From the NCBI GenBank assembly GCA_016934825.1, contig JAFGSB010000109.1, forward strand, positions 1-64,000: DNA of 64,000 nucleotides. The letters are read 5' to 3'. The notes below the pieces were generated by a model, which was not told the DNA's origin, did no database searches, and saw only the letters and a list, made by a program, of their open reading frames with translations. Source of the stretch: Candidatus Zhuqueibacterota bacterium (GTDB lineage: Bacteria > Zhuqueibacterota > Zhuqueibacteria > Residuimicrobiales > Krinioviventaceae). The position numbers and the translations under genes are program-made. How positions within the stretch are numbered: the stretch's first letter is position 1; each line of letters begins with the position of its first letter. Positions 1 through 8,484 of the stretch are shown piece after piece.

Positions 1-209
1 CATTTTTGAGCAATATCAATAAATCTTTTGAATTTTCGATGATATTTATTATTTTCAAATTATCAATTAACCGGAATCCGGTTTGCGAACGTCTGTAAGT
101 AACCCGGATTACATTCAGGATGTACACCTTGAAATTTTCATCGTTTAGGAAGGAACGCTGATGTGTACATGTTCGGACGGGAACAAATGAATCTTAATAG
201 TGAAATTTT
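1..209. other. Left edge, no supported gene
   Basis: No convincing coding region is visible here. The only open stretch entering from the left on the plus strand stops near position 106 and has no recognisable protein character. A nine-codon ORF at 161-190 follows a Shine-Dalgarno-like AGGAAGG; it is treated under findings because it is too short to call. The region presumably holds the promoter of the downstream SDR gene, but no good -35/-10 pair was found. Confidence 0.4.
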
Positions 210-1058
210 ATGGAAAAAACAACTCATTCAAAGATATGTATGATAACCGGCGCCACTTCGGGTATTGGCAGGGAAATGGCATTCGCTCTGGCCGGATTGA
301 ATTACAGTATCATTCTTGTCGGTCGAAATGAAAAAAAATGCCAAACGACCCGAAAAAAAATCATAAAACGGTCCGGTAATAAACAAATAAATTTTCTGAC
401 GGCCGATTTTTCCGATCTGTCACGAATCCGAAACCTGGCGAATGAATTTATAAAAAAATATCCAAAACTGGATATATTGATCAATAACGCCGGTGTTTAT
501 TTAATGAACCGGTCGGTAAGCGTTGATGGATATGAGAAAACCTTTGCCGTTAATCATCTTGCACACTTTTTGTTGACCAATCTATTGCTGGAAAAATTAA
601 AAACCAGCCCAGCCGCCCGGATCATTAATGTCTCCTCCATGGCCCACGATAAAAGAAATATAGATTTTGATGATTTGTTATACGAAAAGAATTATAACGG
701 TCTAAACGCCTATTCCCGCTCAAAGCTTGCCAACATATTATTTACTTATGAGTTGGCCCGACTGTTAAAGGACACAAAAATTACGGTTAATGCTTTTCAC
801 CCCGGTTTTATTGCCACAAATTTCGGCAGAAATAATGGACTGATCCGCTTTGTACTAAGACGTCTGATAAAAAGGGGCGCTTTGACACCGGCTGAGGGGG
901 CAGATACCGGTATTTATTTGGCAACTTCGGAGGAAGTAGACCAGGTTTCAGGTAAATATTTTGTCAATAAAAAAGCGGTCAATTCTTCTACAGAGTCATA
1001 TGATGAAAATTTGGCCAAAGAATTATGGAATAAAAGTCGTGAACTTACCGGATTATAG
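210..1058 (+). CDS. Short-chain dehydrogenase/reductase (SDR), retinol-dehydrogenase-like
   Basis: A 282-residue classical SDR that should catalyse NAD(P)-dependent oxidation or reduction of an alcohol/carbonyl; the substrate cannot be told. Visible: the dinucleotide-binding TGATSGIG at residues 13-20, NNAG at 92-95, the catalytic serine region near 142-143, and the catalytic YSRSK (Tyr168, Lys172). A further HPGF motif follows in the C-terminal half, as in RDH/WW-oxidoreductase-type SDRs. An in-frame stop lies just upstream, so Met at 210 is the first possible start, although no Shine-Dalgarno precedes it. It is separated from the trp operon by that operon's own promoter, so it is probably unrelated to tryptophan synthesis. 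No signal peptide is seen; the protein is likely cytosolic. Confidence 0.88.
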   Translation: MEKTTHSKICMITGATSGIGREMAFALAGLNYSIILVGRNEKKCQTTRKKIIKRSGNKQINFLTADFSDLSRIRNLANEFIKKYPKLDILINNAGVYLMNRSVSVDGYEKTFAVNHLAHFLLTNLLLEKLKTSPAARIINVSSMAHDKRNIDFDDLLYEKNYNGLNAYSRSKLANILFTYELARLLKDTKITVNAFHPGFIATNFGRNNGLIRFVLRRLIKRGALTPAEGADTGIYLATSEEVDQVSGKYFVNKKAVNSSTESYDENLAKELWNKSRELTGL

Positions 1059-1070
1059 AAAAAAAAATTA

Positions 1071-1098
1071 TTGACTTTTAGAAATATATTATTATATT
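1071..1098 (+). promoter_or_regulatory. Putative trp operon promoter
   Basis: TTGACT (1071-1076), a 16-nt spacer and TATATT (1093-1098), placed about 30 bp before the leader peptide start. The downstream element also reads TAnnTTTG at 1093-1100, the -7 consensus described for Bacteroidota, with a TTG 19 nt upstream. Seen in sequence; activity is inferred. Confidence 0.6.
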
Positions 1099-1129
1099 TG
1101 TACAAGTTTTATAATATTTTTGAGAGAAA

Positions 1130-1204
1130 ATGAAAGAATATAAATTAAATAGTGCTTTATTATGGTGGTGGTGGTACCAGGTCAGAGAGGTGTACCACCG
1201 ATAA
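1130..1204 (+). CDS. trpL: trp operon leader peptide with four tandem Trp codons
   Basis: A 24-codon ORF (ATG 1130, TAA 1202-1204) preceded by GAGAG. Codons 12-15 (1163-1174) are TGG TGG TGG TGG, followed by Tyr-Gln. A short ORF rich in the regulated amino acid's codons, immediately before a hairpin series and trpE, is the defining mark of ribosome-mediated transcription attenuation. When charged tRNA-Trp is scarce the ribosome should stall on the Trp run and prevent formation of the 1170-1199 hairpin. The function is inferred from this architecture. The ORF is too short to be tested by protein homology. Confidence 0.9.
   Translation: MKEYKLNSALLWWWWYQVREVYHR
1170..1199 (+). promoter_or_regulatory. 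trp leader pause (1:2) hairpin
   Basis: GGTGGTAC (1170-1177) pairs perfectly with GTACCACC (1192-1199) across a 14-nt loop. The 5' arm covers the last two Trp codons and the 3' arm overlaps the end of the leader ORF, as expected for segments 1 and 2 of an attenuator. The 3' region can alternatively pair with the first terminator: CCAC and CGAT (1195-1202) against GTGG (1241-1244) and ATCG (1235-1238), leaving a two-base bulge. That pairing would be the antiterminator. Confidence 0.75.
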
Positions 1205-1236
1205 AGTAATTATTATATGTAAATTGTAAATATTAT

Positions 1237-1272
1237 CGCCGTGGATGCACCAGCATTCACGGCGTTTTTTTT
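1237..1272 (+). terminator. trp attenuator terminator 1
   Basis: CGCCGTGGATGC (1237-1248) pairs with GCATTCACGGCG (1253-1264), a 12-bp stem with one G-U pair and an ACCA loop, followed by eight T residues. This is a strong intrinsic terminator 33 nt after the leader stop codon. Confidence 0.9.
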
Positions 1273-1323
1273 AGGCGCTGTGAATAACAGAAATTTTAAA
1301 AAGTTCGCAGCGCCTTTTTTTTT
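1273..1323 (+). terminator. trp attenuator terminator 2 (tandem)
   Basis: AGGCGCTGTGAA (1273-1284) pairs with TTCGCAGCGCCT (1304-1315), again 12 bp with one G-U pair, followed by a run of T to 1323. It directly abuts terminator 1 and ends 15 nt before the trpE start, so readthrough of both is needed to express the operon. Confidence 0.85.
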
Positions 1324-1338
1324 ATTGGAGAATCAATT

Positions 1339-2814
1339 TTGAAAATCACATCTTTTGAACAATTTGAATTGAATTATAAAGCCGGTTATTTACAGCCCAT
1401 AAGCGCTGAAATACTGGGTGATCTTGACACACCCGTCTCAATTTTTTTGAAAGCGACCAAAGGGCCTTATCGCTTTTTGCTGGAAAGCGTCGAGGGCGGA
1501 GCACAGCGCGGCCGGTATTCGATCATCGGCGATAGTCCCTTAGCTGTTTTTAAAAATAAAAACAATGTTTCACAACTACATAATTTTGTTACCGGTGATG
1601 TAAATCAATTCACCGGCGATCCGTTTCATTTTTTAAAAAAAATTCTGCAAAAGTATGTTAACACGCCTGCTTCCGATACACCTTTTATCAACAGCGGACT
1701 ATTTGGTTATCTGAGTTATGATTCGATTCGCCACATAGAACGGCTCCCTGAACTCGCCGTTGATGATATCAACCTGCCCGATATTCATTTGTTCATCCCG
1801 CAAAAAATGATTGTCTTTGATAATCTTTACAACAAGATTATCATTATCAATTTTGTCATTCCTGCGGGCGACAAAGAAATAGAATATCGTAAAGCAGTAC
1901 AGAATACCCGGCAAATCATTAAAAATATCCAGACACAAAATCTGCCCAGAAACGGTCATCAGGAGGCGCCGAAATCCGGACATATACAAAGTAATTTAAA
2001 AAAATCCGAATTTGAAAAAATTGTATCCAAAACCAAAGAATATATCAGTAAAGGGGATATTTTTCAGGGTGTATTGTCACAAAGATTAAAAGTCACCACC
2101 CAGGTTCCCCCTTTTGATATATACAGGGCGCTGCGCGTCATAAATCCGTCACCATATATGTTTTATTTGGAACTGGATGGTTTGTTTGTACTGGGTTCAT
2201 CACCGGAAACGCTGGTTAAGCTAAATAACGGCAAAGTTGAAGTCAAACCGATTGCCGGTACCCGGAAAAGGGGCGCCGATGATAAAGAAGACGAATTATT
2301 GATAAAGGAGCTGCTTGCCGATCCCAAAGAGCGGGCCGAGCATACAATGCTGGTCGATCTGGGCCGGAACGATATCGGCAGAATAGCCGAATACGGTACC
2401 GTTCATGTTGATGATCTCATGATAACAGAAAAATATTCGCATGTCATTCATATCGTCTCCTCGGTGAGCGGTACATTACGTAACGGAATGGATTCGATTG
2501 ACGTTTTCAAGGCCTGTTTCCCGGCGGGAACCGTATCAGGAGCGCCGAAAGTCAGGGCTATGGAAATTATTGAAGAATTAGAGCCAACACGGAGAAGCAT
2601 ATACGCAGGAGCGGCCGGTTATTTCAGCTTTGACGGCAATATGGATGTGTGTATCGCCATACGAACAATATATGTCAAAGAAGGTACGGCATATTTACAG
2701 GCGGGCGCCGGGATTGTAGCCGAGTCAGTTCCGGAAAAAGAATATGAAGAGACATTAAACAAAGCAAGAGGTTTGCTCAAAGCGATAGAATACGCTGAAG
2801 GAGGACTGGTATGA
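1339..2814 (+). CDS. trpE: Anthranilate synthase component I
   Basis: Makes anthranilate from chorismate with ammonia delivered by TrpG, the first committed step of tryptophan synthesis. The 491 residues show the N-terminal LLES element associated with Trp feedback binding, then the chorismate-binding core: a PSPYMFYLE stretch, GSSPETLV, the GTRKRG loop, HTMLVDLGRND, FPAGTVSGAPK, and C-terminal GAGIVAES. The start is a TTG with GGAG eight bases upstream; no ATG fits better. The stop overlaps the trpG start by 4 bp (ATGA), implying translational coupling of the two subunits. Expression should be under the double attenuator just upstream. Confidence 0.97.
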   Translation: MKITSFEQFELNYKAGYLQPISAEILGDLDTPVSIFLKATKGPYRFLLESVEGGAQRGRYSIIGDSPLAVFKNKNNVSQLHNFVTGDVNQFTGDPFHFLKKILQKYVNTPASDTPFINSGLFGYLSYDSIRHIERLPELAVDDINLPDIHLFIPQKMIVFDNLYNKIIIINFVIPAGDKEIEYRKAVQNTRQIIKNIQTQNLPRNGHQEAPKSGHIQSNLKKSEFEKIVSKTKEYISKGDIFQGVLSQRLKVTTQVPPFDIYRALRVINPSPYMFYLELDGLFVLGSSPETLVKLNNGKVEVKPIAGTRKRGADDKEDELLIKELLADPKERAEHTMLVDLGRNDIGRIAEYGTVHVDDLMITEKYSHVIHIVSSVSGTLRNGMDSIDVFKACFPAGTVSGAPKVRAMEIIEELEPTRRSIYAGAAGYFSFDGNMDVCIAIRTIYVKEGTAYLQAGAGIVAESVPEKEYEETLNKARGLLKAIEYAEGGLV

Positions 2815-3374
2815 TCCTGGTCATCGATAATTACGATTCTTTTACATATAATCTTGTACAATATATCGGTTCAATGGGAAAAGAATTAATCATAAAAAGA
2901 AATGATTGTATCAGTATCCGGGAAATTGAAGAACTGGAACCGGATAAAATTGTCATATCTCCCGGGCCCGGGTACCCGGTTAATGCCGGAATTTCTCTGA
3001 GTACGATAAAACATTTCCATACAAAATGTCCGATCCTGGGGGTCTGTTTGGGCCATCAGGTCATTGCCGAAGCCTTTAAAGGCAGGATCATACAGGCTAA
3101 AGAACTGGTGCATGGAAAATACAGCACGATTCATCATGACGGAAAATATTTATTCAAGGGCGTACAAAATCCCCTGTTGGCAGGCAGATATCATTCCCTC
3201 GTCGTTGAAAGGGAATCCCTGCCCGGATGTCTTGAAATCACCGCCAAAACGGATGATGAACAAATAATGGGTATACGCCATAAAGATTACCGGGTCGAAG
3301 GAGTACAATTTCACCCGGAATCCATTTTAACGAACGAGGGGGTAAAAATAATTGAGAATTTTATCAATATGTAA
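2811..3374 (+). CDS. trpG: Anthranilate synthase component II (glutamine amidotransferase)
   Basis: Class I glutamine amidotransferase of 187 residues that hydrolyses glutamine and passes ammonia to TrpE. Key elements: DNYDSFTYNL at the N-terminus, the oxyanion motif SPGPGYP, the nucleophile Cys in GVCLGHQ, and the His-Glu pair in FHPESI. A GGAGG lies just before the ATG inside the end of trpE. It is not fused to trpD or trpE, unlike in many bacteria. It could also serve p-aminobenzoate synthesis as an amphibolic subunit, but its position makes TrpG the primary role. Confidence 0.96.
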   Translation: MILVIDNYDSFTYNLVQYIGSMGKELIIKRNDCISIREIEELEPDKIVISPGPGYPVNAGISLSTIKHFHTKCPILGVCLGHQVIAEAFKGRIIQAKELVHGKYSTIHHDGKYLFKGVQNPLLAGRYHSLVVERESLPGCLEITAKTDDEQIMGIRHKDYRVEGVQFHPESILTNEGVKIIENFINM

Positions 3375-3385
3375 GGGAGAATAAA

Positions 3386-4402
3386 ATGAGAGAATTATTG
3401 GAAAAATTAAGTAGCGGTATAAATCTTGAAGAAAACGAGGCCTATGAAGCCATGCTGTCGATCATGAATGGTGAATTAACGCCGTCGCAGATTGCCGGTT
3501 TTTTAATGGGCCTGAAAATGAAAGGTGAAACCATTGATGAAATAACAGGATTCGTAAAGGCCATGCGTGAAAAATCAAACAAAGTAATCGGGCCGGAAGG
3601 ACTTCTCGATACCTGCGGAACCGGCGGCGACGGCGCTTCAACATTCAACGTTTCAACGGCGGCGGCAATTGTCGTATCGGCGGCCGGCATCCCGGTGGCG
3701 AAACATGGAAACAGGTCCGTATCCAGCAAATGCGGCAGCGCGGATGTATTCAATAAACTGGGTGTAAAAATTGATATGCCGCCGGATCAGGCGCAAAAAT
3801 GTTTGCAGGAAATCGGTCTCGCCTTTTTATTCGCGCCGGTCTATCATCCGTCAATGAAACACGCCGTAATCCCTCGGCGTGAGATGGGAATCCGTACCGT
3901 ATTCAACATCCTCGGCCCCATGTCCAATCCCGCGGGTGTTAAAAAACAGCTCGTCGGCGCGTTTAATATCGAAACCGCCGAAAAAATGGTCCGGGTGCTC
4001 AAAAATACCGGTAGTGAACATGTCCTGGTTATGCACAGCGAGGACGGGCTTGATGAAATTTCCATCAGCGCGGACACCATCGTGTTTGAACTCAAGGACG
4101 GACAAATACAAAAACAGAAAATCAGGCCGGAAGATACCGGTATTCCAAAACAATCACGTAATGCAATAAACGGCGGGGATGATACGATGAACGCAGATAT
4201 TATTCGAACCCTGTTACAGGGGAAAAAAGGGCCCAGCCTGGATATTACCGCTCTTAACGCCGGCGCCGCTATTTATACGGCCGGGAAATCCGATTCCATT
4301 AAACAGGGTGTTGAAATCGCCTACGATATGCTGTTTTCAGGTAAAGCCTCCGCCAAACTTGCGGAACTCATTGATTTTTCTTCAAGTATTCCGGCAAACT
4401 GA
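3386..4402 (+). CDS. trpD: Anthranilate phosphoribosyltransferase
   Basis: Transfers the phosphoribosyl group from PRPP to anthranilate, the second pathway step. Its 338 residues are normal for the family. Visible are the PRPP-binding GTGGDGASTFNVSTAAA stretch, the anthranilate/PRPP loop KHGNRSVSSKCGSADV, RREMGIRTVFN and GPMSNPA. An AAGGGAGA ribosome-binding site lies 7 nt ahead of the ATG, and only 11 bp separate it from trpG. Confidence 0.97.
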   Translation: MRELLEKLSSGINLEENEAYEAMLSIMNGELTPSQIAGFLMGLKMKGETIDEITGFVKAMREKSNKVIGPEGLLDTCGTGGDGASTFNVSTAAAIVVSAAGIPVAKHGNRSVSSKCGSADVFNKLGVKIDMPPDQAQKCLQEIGLAFLFAPVYHPSMKHAVIPRREMGIRTVFNILGPMSNPAGVKKQLVGAFNIETAEKMVRVLKNTGSEHVLVMHSEDGLDEISISADTIVFELKDGQIQKQKIRPEDTGIPKQSRNAINGGDDTMNADIIRTLLQGKKGPSLDITALNAGAAIYTAGKSDSIKQGVEIAYDMLFSGKASAKLAELIDFSSSIPAN

Positions 4403-4432
4403 ATCTAAAACAAATCGGGATTATTAAGGAAT

Positions 4433-5218
4433 ATGGATATTTTAACTCAAATTTTAAAAGACATCCGGTTAACGGTCAAAAAAAGACAATCTGAAATACC
4501 GTTGAAAATGATAAGCGAAAAAGCGCATAAAGTTGCCGCCGGAAAAAAGCCGCATACTTTTTACAATGCTCTGAATACCGGCAGAATTGAAATTATTGCC
4601 GAAATAAAAAAAGCTTCCCCGAGCAGGGGAGTAATTTGTAAAAACTTTGATTATCTCAGAATAGCTTATGAATATACACAGGGCGGAGCCGCTGCGATTT
4701 CCGTATTAACAGAGGAAAAATATTTTTCAGGCCGTCTTGAATTCCTGTCGGAAATCGCACAAACAGCATCTCCGCCGCTGCTGCGAAAAGATTTTATCGT
4801 ACATGAATACCAGATTTACGAGGCGGCGGCCCATTCCGCAAGCGCTGTGCTGTTAATCGCGGCGGCCCTTGCTCCAAAAAAACTCAGATATTTTCTTCAA
4901 CTCGCTCATAGTCTGAATATGGACGCGCTTGTCGAAGTGCACGATTTTAAAGAACTGGAAAAGGCTCTGAATGCGGATGCGAAAATTATCGGCGTCAATA
5001 ACAGGGATCTGAAAACTTTTAAAACCACACTGCAAAAAAGCCTGGAAATGAGCGAATTCATACCTGCTCAAAAATTGAAAATCAGTGAGAGCGGAATCAG
5101 TACAAGAGCGGATATTCAAAAGCTGGAAAAAGCCGGGTATAACGCGGTTCTGATCGGAGAAACGTTAATGCGTCAGGCGGACCGCGCGGCATACCTTAAA
5201 CAACTGTCGGGAGTATAA
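4433..5218 (+). CDS. trpC: Indole-3-glycerol-phosphate synthase
   Basis: Converts carboxyphenylamino-deoxyribulose phosphate to indole-3-glycerol phosphate. A 261-residue TIM barrel with EIKKASPSRG (catalytic Lys), LRKDFIV, GVNNRDLKTF, SESGIS and the phosphate-binding VLIGETLM. It is a stand-alone enzyme and not the TrpCF fusion of enterobacteria, since trpF follows as its own gene after 3 bp. Confidence 0.97.
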   Translation: MDILTQILKDIRLTVKKRQSEIPLKMISEKAHKVAAGKKPHTFYNALNTGRIEIIAEIKKASPSRGVICKNFDYLRIAYEYTQGGAAAISVLTEEKYFSGRLEFLSEIAQTASPPLLRKDFIVHEYQIYEAAAHSASAVLLIAAALAPKKLRYFLQLAHSLNMDALVEVHDFKELEKALNADAKIIGVNNRDLKTFKTTLQKSLEMSEFIPAQKLKISESGISTRADIQKLEKAGYNAVLIGETLMRQADRAAYLKQLSGV

Positions 5219-5221
5219 AAT

Positions 5222-5824
5222 ATGTGGCTGAAAATATGCGGTATTACACGTCTTGAAGATGCCGTTAAAGCGGAAAATTTCGGCGCCGACGCGGTCGGGT
5301 TTATTTTTGCAAAAAGTCCGCGGCAAATTGATGTGACCATTGCCGAAAAATTATGTTCCAATATCAAAATACCGAAGATTGGTGTATTCGTGAATGAGGA
5401 ATTGAAAAAAATTATGCGGATACGCAAACGCTGTAATCTGGATATTATTCAATTACACGGCGACGAATCTTCGGAATTTTGTAAAGCCCTGGGAGGAACA
5501 ATAATTAAAGCGATCAGGGTAAAAAACGAGCAATCGATTGAACAAATACAAGCATATACAAATGTATGGAAAATATTATTGGATACATATATACCGGGAC
5601 AGGCGGGTGGAACGGGGAAACAAATCGATAACCGGTTCCTGATTAATAGGGACCTGTCGAATATTATCCTTGCCGGCGGGATTACCCCGGATAATATCGA
5701 TATTATTTTACAAAAATATGCCCCATTCGGTTTGGACATTAGCTCCGGGATTGAGGATTCTCCGGGGAAAAAAAATATCGAAAAAATGGAACTTGTGATC
5801 AAAAAGGTAAAGAAAAGAGGTTAA
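5222..5824 (+). CDS. trpF: Phosphoribosylanthranilate isomerase
   Basis: Amadori rearrangement of phosphoribosylanthranilate, feeding TrpC. A 200-residue TIM barrel with the catalytic Cys in LKICGIT, FVNE, QLHGDE, the catalytic Asp in [13 protein letters not shown] and the phosphate-binding [16 protein letters not shown] precedes the ATG at good spacing, inside the end of trpC. One base separates its stop from trpB. Confidence 0.96.
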   Translation: MWLKICGITRLEDAVKAENFGADAVGFIFAKSPRQIDVTIAEKLCSNIKIPKIGVFVNEELKKIMRIRKRCNLDIIQLHGDESSEFCKALGGTIIKAIRVKNEQSIEQIQAYTNVWKILLDTYIPGQAGGTGKQIDNRFLINRDLSNIILAGGITPDNIDIILQKYAPFGLDISSGIEDSPGKKNIEKMELVIKKVKKRG

Positions 5825-5825
5825 A

Positions 5826-6989
5826 ATGCGTAAACGCGGTTACTTTGGAATTTTTGGCGGTCAGTTTGTACCGGAACTACTGATGCCGGCATTGCTGGAA
5901 TTAGAACAAGCCTATGAAAAATATATAAATGATGTTCAATTTAAACGGGAACTCTCCTATTTGTTTAAAAATTACGCAGGCCGGCCCACCCCGATCTATT
6001 ATGCAAAAAATTTCACGCGGATAGCGGGTGGAGCCAGGATACTTTTAAAACGTGAAGACCTGAATCATACGGGTTCACACAAATTAAACAACTGTCTGGG
6101 ACAGGCCCTGCTGGCAAAAAACATGGGTAAAAAAAGGATTATCGCGGAAACAGGGGCCGGACAGCATGGCGTGGCCACTGCAACAGCGTGCGCATTACTT
6201 GGACTCGAATGTCATGTATATATGGGCAAAGAAGATACGATCCGGCAGGAATTGAACGTTTTTCGGATGAAAATGCTGGGAACCGAAGTAATTCCGGTTG
6301 AATCGGGAACACAAACCCTGAAAGATGCCATAAATGAAGCGATGCGTGATTGGGTAACAACCGTAAAAACAACTCACTATATCATCGGTTCCGTTGTCGG
6401 ACCGCATCCGTTCCCTATCATGGTAAGGAATTTTCAATCCATCATCGGGCAGGAGGCGCTGCAACAACTTCCGGAATATGGAATTGATATACCCGATTAT
6501 ATAATTGCCTGTGTGGGCGGGGGCAGCAATGCGATGGGTATCTTTCACCCGTTTGTCGATACCAAAGCCAGATTAATCGGTGTGGAGGCGGGCGGTAGGG
6601 GCGCCAATGTCGGCGATCATTCTTCATCCCTGGGCAGAGGAGAACAGGGTGTATTTCACGGTAAAAGAAGTTACTTTTTACAAAACGAATACGGTCAAAT
6701 TTCACCGGCGCATTCAATTGCAGCGGGCCTCGATTATCCGGGCGTGGGCCCCGAACACGCTTATTACAAAGAGACCGGACGCGCCCAATATGTCAGCATC
6801 ACCGATGAAGAAGCTATTTACGCATACAAGAAATTGGCCCGTGAAGAAGGCATTATCCCGGCGCTGGAAAGCGCTCACGCATTAGCGTACGCTCTGAAAC
6901 TGGCGCCGACTATTCCTGAAAGTCAAACCATATTGATCAATTTATCCGGACGCGGTGATAAGGATATTATTACTACAAAAATCAATTAA
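5826..6989 (+). CDS. trpB: Tryptophan synthase beta subunit
   Basis: PLP enzyme condensing indole with serine to give tryptophan, in an alpha2-beta2 complex with TrpA. It has 387 residues and is of the ordinary TrpB1 type. Visible: the PLP lysine in [21 protein letters not shown], the phosphate-binding GGGSNAMG and the C-terminal [14 protein letters not shown] precedes the ATG. Its end abuts trpA. Confidence 0.97.
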   Translation: MRKRGYFGIFGGQFVPELLMPALLELEQAYEKYINDVQFKRELSYLFKNYAGRPTPIYYAKNFTRIAGGARILLKREDLNHTGSHKLNNCLGQALLAKNMGKKRIIAETGAGQHGVATATACALLGLECHVYMGKEDTIRQELNVFRMKMLGTEVIPVESGTQTLKDAINEAMRDWVTTVKTTHYIIGSVVGPHPFPIMVRNFQSIIGQEALQQLPEYGIDIPDYIIACVGGGSNAMGIFHPFVDTKARLIGVEAGGRGANVGDHSSSLGRGEQGVFHGKRSYFLQNEYGQISPAHSIAAGLDYPGVGPEHAYYKETGRAQYVSITDEEAIYAYKKLAREEGIIPALESAHALAYALKLAPTIPESQTILINLSGRGDKDIITTKIN

Positions 6990-7002
6990 GATGAGGAAAA
7001 TC

Positions 7003-7785
7003 ATGAACAGATTGAATACGCATTTCAACAACCTGAAAAATAAAAATGAAAAAGCTTTGATATTGTATATCACCGCGGGAGATCCGAACATCAATACAAC
7101 ATTTGAAATCATGAAAGCTTTAGCGGAAAACGGGGCTGACTGTATTGAGCTCGGTATTCCGTTTTCGGACCCAATGGCGGATGGACCGGTTATTCAAAGA
7201 GCATCGACCCGTGCCCTAAAGAACGATGTGAATGTGGATCTGATATTTTCCATTGTAAAAAGATTCAGAGAACATTTCCAGACACCCATGGTACTCATGG
7301 GCTATTTTAATACGATCCTGAGATATGGTATGGAAGCTTTTGTGGACACTTTTAAAAAGGCGGGCGGCGACGGCCTGATCATCGCGGATTTACCTTATGA
7401 AGAAGGTGAAGACTTTGAAAATATATGTAAAACCCGGGATGTCAGTTTAATTTACCTGATTTCCCCGGAAATGGGTTCGGAACGAACCCGAAACATCCTG
7501 TCGGTCACCGATGGTTTTGTATATTGTATATCACATTACGGTACAACCGGAGGCGAATCGAAAACGGAAAATCTGGACGGGATTATCGACTCTATCAAAT
7601 CGATGACGGATTTGCCGGTTGCCGTCGGTTTCGGTATTTCAACACTGCAGCAGGCCCGGAATGCAGGCCGGATAGCCGACGGTATAATCATCGGCAGCTG
7701 GCTTATAAAAGAACTGGAAAAAACGAACGATAAACCTAAAGTCGCCAGTCAATTTACCAAAACATTAAAACAGGCAATTTCATAA
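7003..7785 (+). CDS. trpA: Tryptophan synthase alpha subunit
   Basis: Cleaves indole-3-glycerol phosphate to indole, which is channelled to TrpB. A 260-residue TIM barrel with the catalytic Glu in ELGIPFSDPMADGP, the Asp in ADLPYEE, and the phosphate-binding GFGIS near the C-terminus. The frame is open further upstream into trpB, but the ATG at 7003 has GAGG six bases before it and gives the family's usual N-terminus (MNRLNTHFNNLK). ATG 6991 is a weaker alternative. It is the last gene of the operon. Confidence 0.96.
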   Translation: MNRLNTHFNNLKNKNEKALILYITAGDPNINTTFEIMKALAENGADCIELGIPFSDPMADGPVIQRASTRALKNDVNVDLIFSIVKRFREHFQTPMVLMGYFNTILRYGMEAFVDTFKKAGGDGLIIADLPYEEGEDFENICKTRDVSLIYLISPEMGSERTRNILSVTDGFVYCISHYGTTGGESKTENLDGIIDSIKSMTDLPVAVGFGISTLQQARNAGRIADGIIIGSWLIKELEKTNDKPKVASQFTKTLKQAIS

Positions 7786-8203
7786 AGATTACCGAACCTT
7801 ATTTAACTTTTTATTTTGATCGGGGTCGCCGGCGTCCGGATTTAACCGGACACTGGCGGATCGTGATTTTTATTTATCACTACCGCAGGGTCACCGGACT
7901 ACAAAATTAATTTATTTAAAAATAATTTTTTTCTTGGAACTAAAATAAAAAAAATATATATTTTAATGTATTTTATGGGTGGGTGGGGTATCTACAGGTA
8001 TGAAATTTGCATAGGTGTTTACCATTTACAATATGTAAAATTTTATAAAGATTTAATTTATCCGGCTCTTATTAAATAAATGTATATCAAATCTGCTGTC
8101 GTAACTTTTTATCTTAAAGTGATAAAAAAGTACATTGGTTATAGGCAGATAATAAAACTAAAAATTGATTTTGAAACAGGTAATTTTTACGGGAGAAATG
8201 GTT
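7786..8203. other. Intergenic, trpA to KTSC gene
   Basis: Apart from the trp terminator this 418-bp AT-rich stretch shows no coding potential. It contains an imperfect inverted repeat, ACTTTTTATC (8104-8113) against GATAAAAAAGT (8121-8131, one extra A), which has no T run after it and could be an operator or a chance AT palindrome. GGGTGGGTGGGG lies near 7977-7988. Confidence 0.5.
7818..7870 (+). terminator. trp operon terminator
   Basis: CGCCGGCGTCCGG (7827-7839) faces CCGGACACTGGCG (7846-7858), paired except for a short internal mismatch. The stem is extended by GATC (7818-7821) pairing with GATC (7859-7862) around a small bulge, and is followed by a T run at 7866-7870. It lies 30 bp after the trpA stop. 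Confidence 0.75.
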
Positions 8204-8434
8204 ATGGAAGAAATATTTGTAGACAGAATAAAAGTGAATTCTAAAAGGATTGATTCAATGGCTTACGATCCGGATTCATATACCCTAGAAATTGAATTTA
8301 AAAACGGCGATATTGTCAGGTATTTTGGTGTTCCTGATTATATTTTTGAAACTTTTTCCAATTCACCGGTAAAGGATCAGTTTTTCTCAAAATATATTGA
8401 CCATGCGGGTTTTTCTTTTGAATTTATAGAATAA
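8204..8434 (+). CDS. KTSC-domain protein
   Basis: A 76-residue protein matching the KTSC domain pattern: a strand ending in Ser-x-x-Ile-x-x-Met-x-Tyr-Asp, then LEIEFKNGDIVRYFGVPDYIFETF and SNSPVKDQFFSKYI. KTSC domains occur alone or beside lysyl-tRNA synthetases and DUFs; their biochemical role is not settled and none is claimed here. The ATG at 8204 is preferred over 8198 because GGGAG sits eight bases before it. It stands alone between the trp operon and the convergent STAS/glycosyltransferase run. Confidence 0.75.
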   Translation: MEEIFVDRIKVNSKRIDSMAYDPDSYTLEIEFKNGDIVRYFGVPDYIFETFSNSPVKDQFFSKYIDHAGFSFEFIE

Positions 8435-8484
8435 TATTTCTATTACACTATTTTGAGCGACGTTGCAAACTTTTCTGCAAATAT

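Noticed and set aside
1205-1338. T-box or Trp-RNA-binding protein control of trpE
   Set aside because: No T-box sequence or specifier loop and no row of GAG/UAG triplets for TRAP was seen; the leader peptide explains the hairpins.
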